Positions 5,976 through 5,987 of a stretch of 5,987 nt of DNA are shown here, in pieces (position 1 is the stretch's first letter; each line of letters starts with the position of its first letter). The position numbers and the translations under genes were made by a program. The notes under the pieces were generated by a model. That model saw only the letters and a list, made by a program, of their open reading frames with translations, was not told the DNA's origin and did no database searches. Source of the DNA: Clostridia bacterium (GTDB lineage Bacteria > Bacillota > Clostridia > Oscillospirales > Acutalibacteraceae); NCBI GenBank assembly GCA_900766945.1, contig CAAFXD010000305.1, forward strand, positions 1 through 5,987. The letters run 5' to 3'.

Positions 5976-5987
5976 AAGGCAAAAAAA

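Larger units (their letters stand above)
5910..5987 (-). other. Operon leader fragment with T-run at the window edge
   Basis: The 78 bases upstream of the barrel gene. On the minus strand it opens with seven T (5987-5981), then GCC, TTAAAGGAGG and the start region. No promoter boxes are recognisable. A T-run just before the ribosome binding site is what the tail of a transcription attenuator, such as a riboswitch terminator, would look like, but its stem would lie outside the window. The cobalamin-riboswitch B12-box core GCCACTG is not present in this fragment. Confidence 0.3.

Overview
All readable genes lie on the minus strand and run from right to left. The window looks like most of one compact operon for capturing and importing a vitamin, very probably vitamin B12 (cobalamin), followed by a gene of the methionine/folate pathway that makes the substrate of B12-dependent methionine synthase. 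The host is probably a low- to mid-GC Gram-positive anaerobe of the Clostridia (Oscillospiraceae/Ruminococcaceae-like). The reasons are an ECF-type transporter, a lipoprotein signal, an LPXTG-like wall-sorting tail, strong AGGAGG-type ribosome binding sites and a DUF5685 gene. Genus cannot be read from the sequence.

Layout in transcription order (right to left): (1) 5987-5910, leader with a T-run at the window edge and two Shine-Dalgarno-like sites; (2) 5909-4773, a secreted alpha/alpha-barrel (prenyltransferase/terpenoid-cyclase-fold) protein with a C-terminal IPKTG wall-sorting signal; (3) 4783-4082, a lipoprotein with a C-terminal DUF4430 (transcobalamin-like beta) domain; (4) 4082-3219, ECF transporter T component; (5) 3246-1603, fused double ATPase of the ECF transporter; (6) 1619-1068, membrane S component resembling CbrT-type cobalamin S components; (7) 1064-204, metF, 5,10-methylenetetrahydrofolate reductase; (8) 191-1, the start of a DUF5685 gene that runs off the left edge and uses a TTG start.

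The genes overlap or are separated by at most 12 bases, so no stretch longer than about 80 bases lacks a gene, and no internal promoter or terminator is visible. Proposed working order: the wall-bound barrel and the membrane-bound DUF4430 lipoprotein together resemble a split version of the two domains of animal intrinsic factor/transcobalamin. They would bind the vitamin outside the cell and pass it to the S component, while the T component and double ATPase power uptake. MetF supplies methyl-tetrahydrofolate for B12-dependent methionine synthesis. The vitamin assignment and the split-carrier idea are inferences from domain types and neighbourhood; the family calls are read from the proteins themselves.
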